DNA from: Pseudomonadota bacterium
GTDB lineage: Bacteria > Pseudomonadota > Gammaproteobacteria > Burkholderiales > Burkholderiaceae
Reading direction: 5' to 3'
Length of the DNA stretch: 46,320 bases
NCBI GenBank assembly: GCA_021783435.1
Contig: JAJXUC010000013.1
Span: 1 to 46,320, forward strand
The notes beneath the pieces are model-generated. The model ran no database searches and was not told where the DNA came from. It was given only the letters and a program-made list of their open reading frames with translations. Below, in pieces: positions 1 to 8,192 of this stretch (positions are counted from its first letter, which is position 1; each line of letters begins with the position of its first letter). A program made the translations under genes and the position numbers.

Positions 1-597
1 GTTCTGCGCATTGTGGGCTCGATGGGGCGCATCGACCAATCGCATCTGCGAACCGGGCAACTCACCGAAGACGAGTGGTCGCGTTTGCCCGAGACCATTG
101 AACGCTTGGACGACGTGCAACTCCACATCGACGAGGCTCCTGCGCTGAATCCGCTGGAAGTTCGTGCCAGGTCGCGTCGCCTGGCCCGGCAGTGCGGCAA
201 ACTGGGGCTGATCGTGATCGATTATCTGCAGTTGATGACGTCCTCACGCGACGGCGAGAATCGGGCGACGGAAATCTCCGAGATCTCCCGGTCGCTGAAA
301 GCCCTCGCCAAGGAGCTGGCCTGTCCTGTGATCGCCTTGTCACAGCTCAACCGTGACCTTGAAAAACGTACCGATCGACGCCCGGTGATGAGCGACCTGC
401 GCGAGTCTGGCGCCATCGAGCAGGATGCCGATGTGATCCTGTTCATCTACCGCGACGAGGTCTACAACAAGGACTCCAAGGACCAGGGCGTGGCCGAGAT
501 CATCATCGGCAAGCAGCGTAACGGCCCCATCGGGACCGTGAATCTAGCTTTCCTGCGCCAGCTCACGCGATTCGAGAATCTGGCGCGCGAGTTCTGA
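1..597 (+). CDS. dnaB: Replicative DNA helicase DnaB, C-terminal part
   Basis: This is the C-terminal third of the RecA-like motor domain of the hexameric replicative helicase that unwinds DNA at the fork. The frame is open from base 1, so the gene begins outside the window. Visible landmarks are the Walker B strand LIVIDYLQLM (about 208-237), the sensor stretch IALSQLNRDLEKR, the DLRESGAIEQDAD loop and the closing KQRNGPIG motif, all in the order usual for DnaB. The Walker A motif and the N-terminal primase-interacting domain are upstream and not seen. The stop is TGA at 595-597. The next gene, phoH, is convergent. Identity is certain from family motifs; the upstream boundary is unknown. Confidence 0.96.
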   Translation, partial: VLRIVGSMGRIDQSHLRTGQLTEDEWSRLPETIERLDDVQLHIDEAPALNPLEVRARSRRLARQCGKLGLIVIDYLQLMTSSRDGENRATEISEISRSLKALAKELACPVIALSQLNRDLEKRTDRRPVMSDLRESGAIEQDADVILFIYRDEVYNKDSKDQGVAEIIIGKQRNGPIGTVNLAFLRQLTRFENLAREF

Positions 598-644
598 CCG
601 CAAGGGGACGCGGACATGGGCCCCACACCGTCAAGGCGCATGGG

Positions 645-2333
645 CTAAAGAATTTCGGTCGCGTAATCCGCAAGGCGGCTGCGCTCGCCGCGCGCCAGGG
701 TGATATGCCCGCTGTGCTTCCAGCCCTTGAAGCGATCCACCACATAGGTCAGGCCCGAACTGCCTTCGCTGAGGTAGGGCGTGTCGATCTGGGCGATATT
801 GCCCATGCAGATCAACTTGGTCCCGGGTCCGGCGCGGGTAATCAGCGTTTTCATTTGCTTGGGCGTCAGGTTCTGTGCTTCGTCGATGATGACGAATTTG
901 TTCAGGAATGTGCGGCCACGCATGAAATTCATGCTCTTGATCTTGATCTTCGAACGGATGAGTTCCTGGGTTGCCGCACGACCCCATTCACCGCCTTGTG
1001 AGGCGCCGCCGGCCTGGTTCAATACTTCGAGATTGTCGTCCAGCGCGCCCATCCAGGGCGACATCTTTTCTTCTTCCGTGCCAGGCAGGTAGCCGATATC
1101 CTCGCCGACCGGGACGGTGACGCGTGTCATGATGATTTCGTTGTAGCGGCGATCCTCCAAGACCTGATGGAGGCCGGCGGCCAGGGCAAGCAGGGTCTTT
1201 CCAGTTCCAGCTTGGCCGGTGAGGGTGACAAAGTCCACTTCCGGGTCGAGCAGCAGATTCAGTGCGAAGTTCTGCTCACGATTTCGCGCCGTCACACCCC
1301 ACACCCCATTTTTCTGGTGGCTGTAGTCGCGTATGACCTGGAGTACTGCCGTCGATGCGCGAATCTCCTTCACGCGGGCGTACAGCGGGGTCGCGCTGGG
1401 GGACTCCCAGTAAACGGCCTGATTGACCAGCATGGCCGAAACCAGCGGGCCTTGCAGACGATAGTAGGTGTGCCCGCCCTGCTGCCAGCTCTCCACGGAC
1501 TGAGTTTGCTGTTCCCAGAAATCCGCCGGCAAGGGCAGCACGCCGCTATAGAGCAAATCGGCGTCATCCAGGGTTTTGTCGTTGGCGTAGTCTTCCGCGT
1601 GCAAGCCCAGGGCTCGCGCCTTGACCCGCATATTGATGTCCTTGGACACGAGGACCACGGGACGGTCGGAGTGGACCCGGGTCAGTGCTTGCAAGACCGC
1701 CAGGATTTGGTTGTCGGCCTTGCCCTGGGGCAAGGCCTCGGGTAGACGCGTTTCATGCGCTTTGGTCTGGAAGAAAAGGCGGCCGCGCGCTTCACGATGC
1801 CCCGTGTGATCGAGGCGGATGCCTGTCTCGATGCTGCCTTCGACGCCAGCGACCAAAGCGTCCAGTTCGCGGCTGGCCTGGCGCGCATTGCGTGCCACTT
1901 CCGACATGCCTTTTTTATGCCCGTCGAGTTCTTCGAGCGTGACCATGGGCAAATAAACGTCGTGTTCCTCGAAGCGGAACAGCGAGGTTGGGTCGTGCAT
2001 CAGCACATTGGTATCCAGCATAAACAGCTTGGAGACTTCAAGAGCCTGTGCTGCCGAGCGCTTGGCAGGTTTGCGCGACGCCTTGGCGTTCTTTGACGGG
2101 GATGTTGCCACCAAAACTTCATCAACAGGTTCGGGTGCCGGCATCATGTCGTGAACTGTGGCTGCAGCCATCGGTGCAACTTGCGCTTTTCGCGCGGGGC
2201 GCGCTTGAGGAGGTTTTGCCGAAGCTGCGCGCACCTTGACTGGATGATGAACATTCACGGCTTGGGTTGTCATCGGCGCCGAGGACGCCTTGAGCAGAGA
2301 ACCGAGTTTCGAGGGAGGCTTGGGCAGGGGCAT
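645..2333 (-). CDS. PIN domain-PhoH ATPase (PhoH2 type)
   Basis: A 562-residue protein joining an N-terminal PIN nuclease domain to a C-terminal PhoH ATPase, as in PhoH2 proteins, which are linked to RNA unwinding and cleavage. The PIN part starts at the LFMLDTNVLMHDP stretch and has the acidic residues in EELDGHK and VSKDINMR. The PhoH part has Walker A GQAGTGKT (lysine near residue 379) and Walker B FVIIDEAQN. The first ~95 residues are low-complexity, rich in Pro, Ala and Lys. I chose the ATG at 2333: the frame runs on to a TTG at 2405, but that lies in the terminator of the upstream gene bcp. No convincing ribosome binding site is visible at 2333. An ATG 20 codons further in (2273) is an alternative. 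Confidence 0.92.
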   Translation of the reverse strand: MPLPKPPSKLGSLLKASSAPMTTQAVNVHHPVKVRAASAKPPQARPARKAQVAPMAAATVHDMMPAPEPVDEVLVATSPSKNAKASRKPAKRSAAQALEVSKLFMLDTNVLMHDPTSLFRFEEHDVYLPMVTLEELDGHKKGMSEVARNARQASRELDALVAGVEGSIETGIRLDHTGHREARGRLFFQTKAHETRLPEALPQGKADNQILAVLQALTRVHSDRPVVLVSKDINMRVKARALGLHAEDYANDKTLDDADLLYSGVLPLPADFWEQQTQSVESWQQGGHTYYRLQGPLVSAMLVNQAVYWESPSATPLYARVKEIRASTAVLQVIRDYSHQKNGVWGVTARNREQNFALNLLLDPEVDFVTLTGQAGTGKTLLALAAGLHQVLEDRRYNEIIMTRVTVPVGEDIGYLPGTEEEKMSPWMGALDDNLEVLNQAGGASQGGEWGRAATQELIRSKIKIKSMNFMRGRTFLNKFVIIDEAQNLTPKQMKTLITRAGPGTKLICMGNIAQIDTPYLSEGSSGLTYVVDRFKGWKHSGHITLARGERSRLADYATEIL

Positions 2334-2400
2334 GACGGTTGGAATGGGGAAAAGACGCTCAGAGTGAGTTGCTTGGCTTAACCGGCAAGCATGCCTGAGA

Positions 2401-2442
2401 AACAAAACAACCGCCGTTCGGTCGAAACCAAAGGGCGGTTGT
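2401..2442 (-). terminator. Intrinsic terminator of bcp
   Basis: A perfect 9-bp stem (2407-2415 with 2434-2442, ACAACCGCC/GGCGGTTGT) with an 18-nt loop is followed on the minus strand by TTTTGTTT. It lies 77 bp beyond the bcp stop and about 70 bp before the phoH start, so it should separate bcp from phoH transcription. Confidence 0.8.
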
Positions 2443-2519
2443 CAGGCTGACAGGCCAAAGGCAGAGACCCTTGCGCCATGGGTCTGGCGCAGGATGCACG
2501 CCCCAAGAGTGGTCCGGAT

Positions 2520-2984
2520 TCAAAGTTTACGCACGGCCTCGAGCACTTCTTCGACGTGGCCTGCAACCTTGACGCCGCGCCATTCCTGGCGAAGTACCCC
2601 CTCGGCATCGACCAGGAAGGTGCTGCGTTCGATGCCCTTGACCTTCTTGCCATACATGATCTTGTTCTTCACCACGCCGAACATGTGGCAAAGCTTTTCC
2701 TCGGTGTCCGCGATCAGGTCAAAGGGCAGCTCGAGGTTGGCGCGGAATTTGTCATGCGAAACCAGGTTATCGCGCGACACGCCAAAGATGACGGCGCCGG
2801 CCTTGCCGAATTGGGGGTACAGGTCACGGAACTGCATGGCTTCGGTCGTGCAGCCGGGGGTCATGTCCTTGGGGTAAAAGTACAGGATGAGTTTTCTGCC
2901 CAGATAATTCTTCGGGCTGAATTTGATTTCGCTGGTGGCCGTAGCCTCGAAATCCGGAACAAGCTTGTTAAGCACCAAAGCCAT
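2520..2984 (-). CDS. bcp: Thioredoxin-dependent thiol peroxidase (BCP/PrxQ)
   Basis: A 154-residue peroxiredoxin of the BCP/PrxQ group, which reduces hydroperoxides with thioredoxin as electron donor. The YFYPKDMTPGCTTE motif places the peroxidatic cysteine at residue 45. The second cysteine five residues later, common in E. coli-type BCP, is absent (Met/Gln there), but a cysteine in KLCHMFGV matches another Cys position of the family, so the resolving partner may differ. The ATG at 2984 has an AGGAG five bases upstream and gives the usual family N-terminus; an in-frame upstream extension to 3083 is not needed. A strong terminator follows. Confidence 0.95.
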   Translation of the reverse strand: MALVLNKLVPDFEATATSEIKFSPKNYLGRKLILYFYPKDMTPGCTTEAMQFRDLYPQFGKAGAVIFGVSRDNLVSHDKFRANLELPFDLIADTEEKLCHMFGVVKNKIMYGKKVKGIERSTFLVDAEGVLRQEWRGVKVAGHVEEVLEAVRKL

Positions 2985-3117
2985 GAAGTCTCCTGATAGC
3001 GGGCCGTACATGTCGGCAACAGTTGGTTTCTTGGCCCACTGCCGCCGCCTCGAGGGCGAAACGCCCACGCATGCCGAAGTCACCCGTCAACAACACTGCG
3101 CATTTTAACAAGTCGGG

Positions 3118-3519
3118 TTACAAATCATCCGGAGTGTCGGCATTTCTGGGGCTGATGATCAGGCCTGCGACGACCCGGCGGCCTTCGCCTGCAAGAATGT
3201 TGTAGGTGCGGCAGGCCGCCGCGGTGTTCATCACCTCGAACCCTATGCCCTGCGCCATCAGTGGACGCAGCAAGGACGGATGGGGAAATTGCTGCTGCGT
3301 TCCAGTACCGATGATGACGATTTCCGGCCTCAGCGCGATCAGGCGCGTAAAGTCGGCCTCGGTCAGCGCCGCGAATCCGGCGCATCCCCAGGGTTCAGGT
3401 GCCGCATCGGTGCCGAGACAGATCCCTTGCAGGTGGCGGGCATGGTTGACCTCCACGAATCCTCGGCCTTGTGCGGAAATGCTGTAGGAGGCCTGATTTG
3501 AGTCGGGTTGCAGCTTCAT
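3118..3519 (-). CDS. Mth938-like (DUF498) domain protein
   Basis: A 133-residue protein of the Mth938/NDUFAF3-like family. The core IVIIGTGTQQQFPHP followed by EVMNTAAACRTYNIL and the closing GRRVVAGLI is characteristic: this fold has a conserved GTG loop and a TxxAxxTYN-type strand. Mitochondrial relatives help assemble complex I; the bacterial role is not settled. The ATG at 3519 gives a full-length domain. The same frame stays open antisense through alaA, which I regard as a GC-driven artefact. It lies upstream of bcp on the same strand, with 133 bp between them, and diverges from alaA. Confidence 0.88.
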   Translation of the reverse strand: MKLQPDSNQASYSISAQGRGFVEVNHARHLQGICLGTDAAPEPWGCAGFAALTEADFTRLIALRPEIVIIGTGTQQQFPHPSLLRPLMAQGIGFEVMNTAAACRTYNILAGEGRRVVAGLIISPRNADTPDDL

Positions 3520-3624
3520 GGACGGTCGCGGTCTGTCCTCGGGGGATAGCGCTGAGTAGACGCGGTAAATTATAGGGTTCGCTCCCCAGTTGGACGGCTC
3601 GCGGGGGCAGGGTGATTCAGGGGT

Positions 3625-4869
3625 ATGGGAGGCGGTGTGCGGGAATTTCGGAAATCGAACAAGTTGGCGGATGTCTGCTACGACATCCGTGGGCCAGTGC
3701 TGGATAAGGCCCGACAGATGGAAGAAGATGGCCAGCGCATCATCAAATTGAACATCGGCAACTTGGCCGTGTTCGGTTTCGACCCGCCCGACGAGATCGT
3801 GCAGGACATGATCCACAACCTGCCGCAAGCGGCCGGCTACACCGACTCCAAGGGCCTGTTCGCACCACGCAAGGCCATCGTGCACTATTCGCAGGAAAAG
3901 GGCGTGGCCGGGGTGACCATCGACGACGTATTTCTCGGCAACGGGGCTTCGGAACTCATTGTCATGAGCATGAACGCGCTGCTGAACAATGGCGACGAGG
4001 TGCTGATTCCCTCGCCCGACTACCCGCTCTATACCGCCGCGGTTTCCCTTTCGGGCGGCAAACCGGTGCACTATGTCTGCGACGAGCAATCCGACTGGTA
4101 TCCGGATATCGCCGATATCCGCAGGAAGATCACGCTCAATACCCGGGCGCTGGTCGTCATCAATCCGAATAATCCAACCGGCGCGCTCTACCCGCGCGAG
4201 TTGCTCCTGGAGTTGATTCAAGTCGCGCGCGAGCATGACCTCGTGTTGTTCGCCGATGAAATCTACGACAAGACACTCTATGACGGGAATGTCCACACCA
4301 GCATTTCCGCGTTGGCGGATGATGTGCTGTTCGTCACGTTCAACGGTCTGTCCAAGAATTACCGCTCCTGCGGCTACCGCTCGGGTTGGATGGTGGTATC
4401 GGGCAACAAGCGCGGCGCGCGCGACTATATCGAGGGCCTGTCGATGTTGGCCTCGATGCGCCTGTGCGCCAACACGCCCGGGCAATTGGCCATCCAGACG
4501 GCATTGGGCGGCTACCAGAGCATCAGGGACTTGGTTGCACCGGGCGGGCGCCTGACCAGACAACGCGACCTGGCCTATGACCTGCTGACCCAGATTCCGG
4601 GGGTGAGCGTGGTCAAACCCAAAGCCGCGCTCTATATGTTCCCGAAGCTCGATCCCGCGCTCTACCCCATCGCCAACGACCAGCAGTTCGCCTATGACCT
4701 GTTGGCGGAAGAAAAGGTGCTCATCGTGCAGGGCACGGGTTTCAACTGGCCGCAACCCGATCATTTCCGCCTTGTTTTTCTGCCGAATGCCGACGACCTG
4801 ACCGAGGCTATCGGCCGCATCGCACGCTTCCTCGACCATCAGCGCAAACGCAAGTTGATTGCGGCCTAA
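3625..4869 (+). CDS. alaA: Alanine-synthesising aminotransferase (AlaA type)
   Basis: A 414-residue class I PLP aminotransferase closely resembling E. coli AlaA, which makes alanine from pyruvate and glutamate. Shared landmarks are KLADVCYDIRGPVL at the N-terminus, NPNNPTGALY, the FADEIYDK strand and the PLP lysine in GLSKNYR (Lys244), then LASMRLCANTPGQ. One oddity: the substrate-side loop reads NIGNLAVFGF where AlaA has NIGNPAPFGF. The ATG at 3625 was used; a GTG four codons later, at 3637, would begin directly at REFRKS. It heads a row of plus-strand genes with hom and thrC, 63 bp before hom. Confidence 0.92.
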   Translation: MGGGVREFRKSNKLADVCYDIRGPVLDKARQMEEDGQRIIKLNIGNLAVFGFDPPDEIVQDMIHNLPQAAGYTDSKGLFAPRKAIVHYSQEKGVAGVTIDDVFLGNGASELIVMSMNALLNNGDEVLIPSPDYPLYTAAVSLSGGKPVHYVCDEQSDWYPDIADIRRKITLNTRALVVINPNNPTGALYPRELLLELIQVAREHDLVLFADEIYDKTLYDGNVHTSISALADDVLFVTFNGLSKNYRSCGYRSGWMVVSGNKRGARDYIEGLSMLASMRLCANTPGQLAIQTALGGYQSIRDLVAPGGRLTRQRDLAYDLLTQIPGVSVVKPKAALYMFPKLDPALYPIANDQQFAYDLLAEEKVLIVQGTGFNWPQPDHFRLVFLPNADDLTEAIGRIARFLDHQRKRKLIAA

Positions 4870-4874
4870 CGGTG

Positions 4875-4905
4875 ATGCCTTGATCGGCATGCGAACGACA
4901 TTCGC
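4875..4905 (+). other. Two small hairpins between alaA and hom
   Basis: Two adjacent short inverted repeats fill the gap: ATGCC/GGCAT (4875-4890, 6-nt loop) and GCGAA/TTCGC (4891-4905, 5-nt loop). They are followed by a pyrimidine-rich tract and not by a run of T, so they do not look like a terminator. They may be an RNA processing or stability element, or chance. Confidence 0.3.
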
Positions 4906-4932
4906 AAGGCCTTCTCCTCCCTTTCTTTTCCG

Positions 4933-6246
4933 ATGATGAATGCAATTCAGATTGCCCTGCTGGGCGCGGGCACCGTGGCTTCCGGCGTGATCAAAGTCCT
5001 CGAGCGCAACCAGGAGGAACTACGCCGCCGCGCTGGACGTGGCATCGAGGTCGCCGCAGTGGCTGCGCGCAATCCGGAAAAGGCGCGCCAGGCCCTAGGG
5101 CTGGATCTTCCGATCACACAGGACTTCATGCAGCTGGCGACCCGATCCGACATCGACATCGTGGTCGAGTTGATGGGGGGCATCTCGCCCGCGCGTGAGT
5201 TGGTTCTGGCTGCGATCGCCGCAGGCAAGCACGTGGTGACGGCGAACAAGGCGCTGATTGCCTTGCATGGCAACGAAATCTTCGCTGCCGCGCAAGCCAG
5301 GGGTGTGATGGTGGCATTCGAGGCTGCCGTGGCTGGGGGCATCCCCATCATCAAGGCGGTGCGCGAGGGGCTGGCTGCCAATCGCATTGAATGGGTGGCC
5401 GGCATCATCAACGGCACGACCAATTTCATCCTGTCCGAAATGCGTGACAAGGGCGCGAGCTTCGAAACCGTGCTCAGCGAAGCCCAACGCCTGGGCTATG
5501 CCGAGGCCGACCCCACCTTCGATATCGAGGGCATCGACGCCGCGCACAAGATCACCATCCTGTGCGCCATTGCCTTCGGCGTGCCGGTGCAGTTCGACAA
5601 GGCGCACATCGAGGGCATCGCCAAGCTCGACGCGGCGGATATCCGCTATGCCGAGCTGCTGGGCTACCGCATCAAGCTGCTCGGCATCTCGAGACGCACA
5701 CCCGAAGGCATCGAACTGCGCGTGCATCCCACACTGATCCCGGCTACGCGTCTGGTGGCGAACGTCGAGGGTGCGATGAACGCCGTGGTGGTGCAGGGCG
5801 ATGCGGTCGGTGCAACGCTGTACTACGGCAAGGGCGCGGGCTCCGAACCGACGGCCTCGAGCGTGATCGCCGATCTGGTGGATGTCACGCGGCTGCACAC
5901 GGCCGATCCGGAGCAGCGCGTCCCGCACCTGGCGTTCCAGCCGGGGGCGCTGGCCGATACGCCCATCCTGCCGATCGACCAGGTGCAGACGGCTTACTAC
6001 CTCCGCATTCGCGTGCGCGACGAAGCCGGCGTGCTTGCGGAAATCACCCATATTCTTGCCGATGGCGGCATGTCCATCGACGCTTTGCTGCAACGTCCCT
6101 CGGGCGAGAACGACCAGCACACCGATGTCATCCTGCTCACGCACGAAACCATCGAGAGCAGGATGAACCAAGCCTTGGCCAGCATCCAGGCGCTGGATAC
6201 TGTGTTGGCTCCCATCGTGCGTTTGCGCAAAGAGGAGTTGCGCTGA
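4933..6246 (+). CDS. hom: Homoserine dehydrogenase
   Basis: A 437-residue monofunctional homoserine dehydrogenase, converting aspartate semialdehyde to homoserine for threonine and methionine synthesis. It has the NAD(P)-binding LLGAGTVASGV (about 9-19), the catalytic region WVAGIINGTTNFILSE, and a C-terminal ACT domain (from about YYLRIRVRDEAGVLAEI), the usual site of threonine feedback inhibition. Two ATGs in tandem (4933 and 4936) are equally possible starts, and no good Shine-Dalgarno sequence is seen. The stop is two bases from the thrC start, so the two are cotranscribed and probably translationally coupled. Confidence 0.97.
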   Translation: MMNAIQIALLGAGTVASGVIKVLERNQEELRRRAGRGIEVAAVAARNPEKARQALGLDLPITQDFMQLATRSDIDIVVELMGGISPARELVLAAIAAGKHVVTANKALIALHGNEIFAAAQARGVMVAFEAAVAGGIPIIKAVREGLAANRIEWVAGIINGTTNFILSEMRDKGASFETVLSEAQRLGYAEADPTFDIEGIDAAHKITILCAIAFGVPVQFDKAHIEGIAKLDAADIRYAELLGYRIKLLGISRRTPEGIELRVHPTLIPATRLVANVEGAMNAVVVQGDAVGATLYYGKGAGSEPTASSVIADLVDVTRLHTADPEQRVPHLAFQPGALADTPILPIDQVQTAYYLRIRVRDEAGVLAEITHILADGGMSIDALLQRPSGENDQHTDVILLTHETIESRMNQALASIQALDTVLAPIVRLRKEELR

Positions 6247-6247
6247 C

Positions 6248-7657
6248 ATGAACTATCTCAGCACCCGCGGCGAATCCGCTCAGCGCCAGTTCGACGACAT
6301 CCTGCTCGAGGGTCTGGCCCCGGATGGCGGGCTTTATCTGCCCGAACATTACCCGAACTTGGCACACGGCGATCTACAGGCCCTGCAGGGCCTGTCTTAT
6401 CCCGATCTGGCCTTCGAGATCCTGCGACGCTACACAGCTCCAGCCGATGTTGCCGCCTTGCGTCAACTGGTTCATGCCACCTACACGGCGGAACACTTCG
6501 GCAGTGCCGAGATCGTGCGCATCAAACCCCTGTCGGGCGGCATGGCCCTGCTGGGCGTGTCCGAGGGGCCGACCCTGGCCTTCAAGGACATGGCGATGCA
6601 ATTGCTTGGACGCCTGTTCGAGCATGCCTTGACCCGCAGCGGGGAGGTTCTCAACATTCTCGGCGCAACGTCCGGCGACACCGGCAGCGCGGCGGAGTAC
6701 GCGATGCGCGGGCGCCGGGGCATCCGCGTGTTCATGCTCTCGCCGTTCGGCAAGATGAGCCCGTTCCAGACCGCGCAGATGTACAGCCTGACGGACGGCA
6801 ACATCCACAACATCGCCGTGCAGGACGTGTTCGACACCTGCCAGGACATGGTCAAGGCTGTCTCCGGCGATCTGGAGTTCAAGCGCCGCCATCGCATCGG
6901 CACCATCAACTCCATCAACTGGGCGCGTGTCGTGGCCCAGGTGGTGTACTACTTCGCTGGTTACCTGCGCACCGTGCGGCGCATCGGTGAGCCAGTGTCC
7001 TTTGCGGTGCCTTCGGGAAATTTCGGCAACATCCTCGCGGCGCATGTGGCGCGGCAGATGGGTTTGCCTATCCATAAGCTGATCCTCGCCACCAACGAGA
7101 ACAACGTGCTCGACGAGTTCTTCCGCACCGGGGTTTACCGGCCGCGCAGTCCCGCCGAGACCCACCACACCTCGAGCCCATCGATGGACATCTCCAAGGC
7201 CTCGAACTTCGAGCGTTACGTGTTCGACATGCTGGGACGCGATCCGGTACGCACGCGCGACCTCTTCGAGCGGCAGCTGATCGAGCGGGGTTTTTTCGAT
7301 CTTTCCAATGATCCCGCCTACGCCCGGATGCGGTCCAGCGGCATGGTGTCCGGCCACAGCAATCATGCCCAGCGGGTGCAGGCCATCCGCGAAGTCTGGC
7401 AGCGGGATCGGGTGATGATCGATCCGCATACCGCCGATGGCGTGGCTGTGGCGCGTTCGCATCAGGACGCGGGCGTGCCCATGCTGGTGGTCGAAACCGC
7501 GTTACCCGCGAAATTCTCGGCCACGCTCGTGGAAGCCATTGCGCAAGAGCCTCCGCGCCCGCCAGGAAGCGAGGATCTGGAGCGGCGCCCGCAACGCTTC
7601 ACGGTAATGAAGCCGGATGTCGATGCGTTGAAAGCCTATATCGCGCAGCATGTCTGA
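6248..7657 (+). CDS. thrC: Threonine synthase
   Basis: A 469-residue fold-type II PLP enzyme that turns O-phosphohomoserine into threonine. It is the long form found in E. coli and yeast, with the N-terminus MNYLSTRGES, the PLP lysine in LAFKDMAMQ (Lys113), the phosphate-binding LGATSGDTGSAA loop and the IGTINSINWARV motif. The start ATG lies one base beyond the hom stop. The 3' end may overlap the next gene, mobB, depending on its start. Together with hom it completes the last steps to threonine. Confidence 0.97.
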   Translation: MNYLSTRGESAQRQFDDILLEGLAPDGGLYLPEHYPNLAHGDLQALQGLSYPDLAFEILRRYTAPADVAALRQLVHATYTAEHFGSAEIVRIKPLSGGMALLGVSEGPTLAFKDMAMQLLGRLFEHALTRSGEVLNILGATSGDTGSAAEYAMRGRRGIRVFMLSPFGKMSPFQTAQMYSLTDGNIHNIAVQDVFDTCQDMVKAVSGDLEFKRRHRIGTINSINWARVVAQVVYYFAGYLRTVRRIGEPVSFAVPSGNFGNILAAHVARQMGLPIHKLILATNENNVLDEFFRTGVYRPRSPAETHHTSSPSMDISKASNFERYVFDMLGRDPVRTRDLFERQLIERGFFDLSNDPAYARMRSSGMVSGHSNHAQRVQAIREVWQRDRVMIDPHTADGVAVARSHQDAGVPMLVVETALPAKFSATLVEAIAQEPPRPPGSEDLERRPQRFTVMKPDVDALKAYIAQHV

Positions 7658-7673
7658 CCCGGGAGTGCTTTCG

Positions 7674-8192
7674 ATGCGTGTGGTGGGTTTCGCTGGATAC
7701 TCCGGCAGCGGCAAGACCACGCTGGTTGAGCAACTCGTCGGGCATTTGCGCCTGGTCGGGCAGAAAGTATCCGTCATCAAGCATGCCCACCACAAATTCG
7801 ATATCGACCATCCGGGCAAGGATTCATGGCGCCACCGCAAGGCTGGCGCGTACGAGGTTCTGGTGGCATCGAACCACTTGCTGGCCTTGCAGCGCGAGTC
7901 GGCGCAACCGGTTGAATACACGGTTGACGATCTTTTATCCATGCTCGAAACCGTGGATTGGGTGTTTGTCGAGGGGTTCAAGCATGCCCCCATTCCTAAA
8001 ATCGAGGTGTGGCGTCACGCGGCCGGCAAGCCAGTGTGCTACCCGGACGACCCCCATATTCTCGCCATTGCCACGGACGACGCGGACAAGCTGCCGCAGC
8101 CGACCACGGCCCGACTGCTGGATCTCAACCAGCCTGCCGCGATCGCCCAGTGGCTGCTCGACGAGCAAGAGCGTTTCACCTACCGCCCATGA
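7674..8192 (+). CDS. mobB: Molybdopterin-guanine dinucleotide biosynthesis protein B
   Basis: A 172-residue P-loop GTPase of the MobB family, an accessory to guanylation of the molybdenum cofactor. The N-terminus VVGFAGYSGSGKTTLVEQL carries Walker A, followed by the family's IKHAHHKFDIDHPGKDS and DWVFVEGFKHAPIPKIE. The ATG at 7674 is preceded by GGGAG at 8-nt spacing and gives the usual family N-terminus. An alternative ATG at 7650 would overlap the thrC stop. The stop overlaps the start of moeA (ATGA at 8189-8192), showing an operon. Confidence 0.94.
   Translation: MRVVGFAGYSGSGKTTLVEQLVGHLRLVGQKVSVIKHAHHKFDIDHPGKDSWRHRKAGAYEVLVASNHLLALQRESAQPVEYTVDDLLSMLETVDWVFVEGFKHAPIPKIEVWRHAAGKPVCYPDDPHILAIATDDADKLPQPTTARLLDLNQPAAIAQWLLDEQERFTYRP

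Noticed and set aside
3520..4890. Upstream extension of the Mth938-domain frame antisense to alaA
   Set aside because: The family domain is complete from the ATG at 3519; the extension is the mirror of alaA codons.
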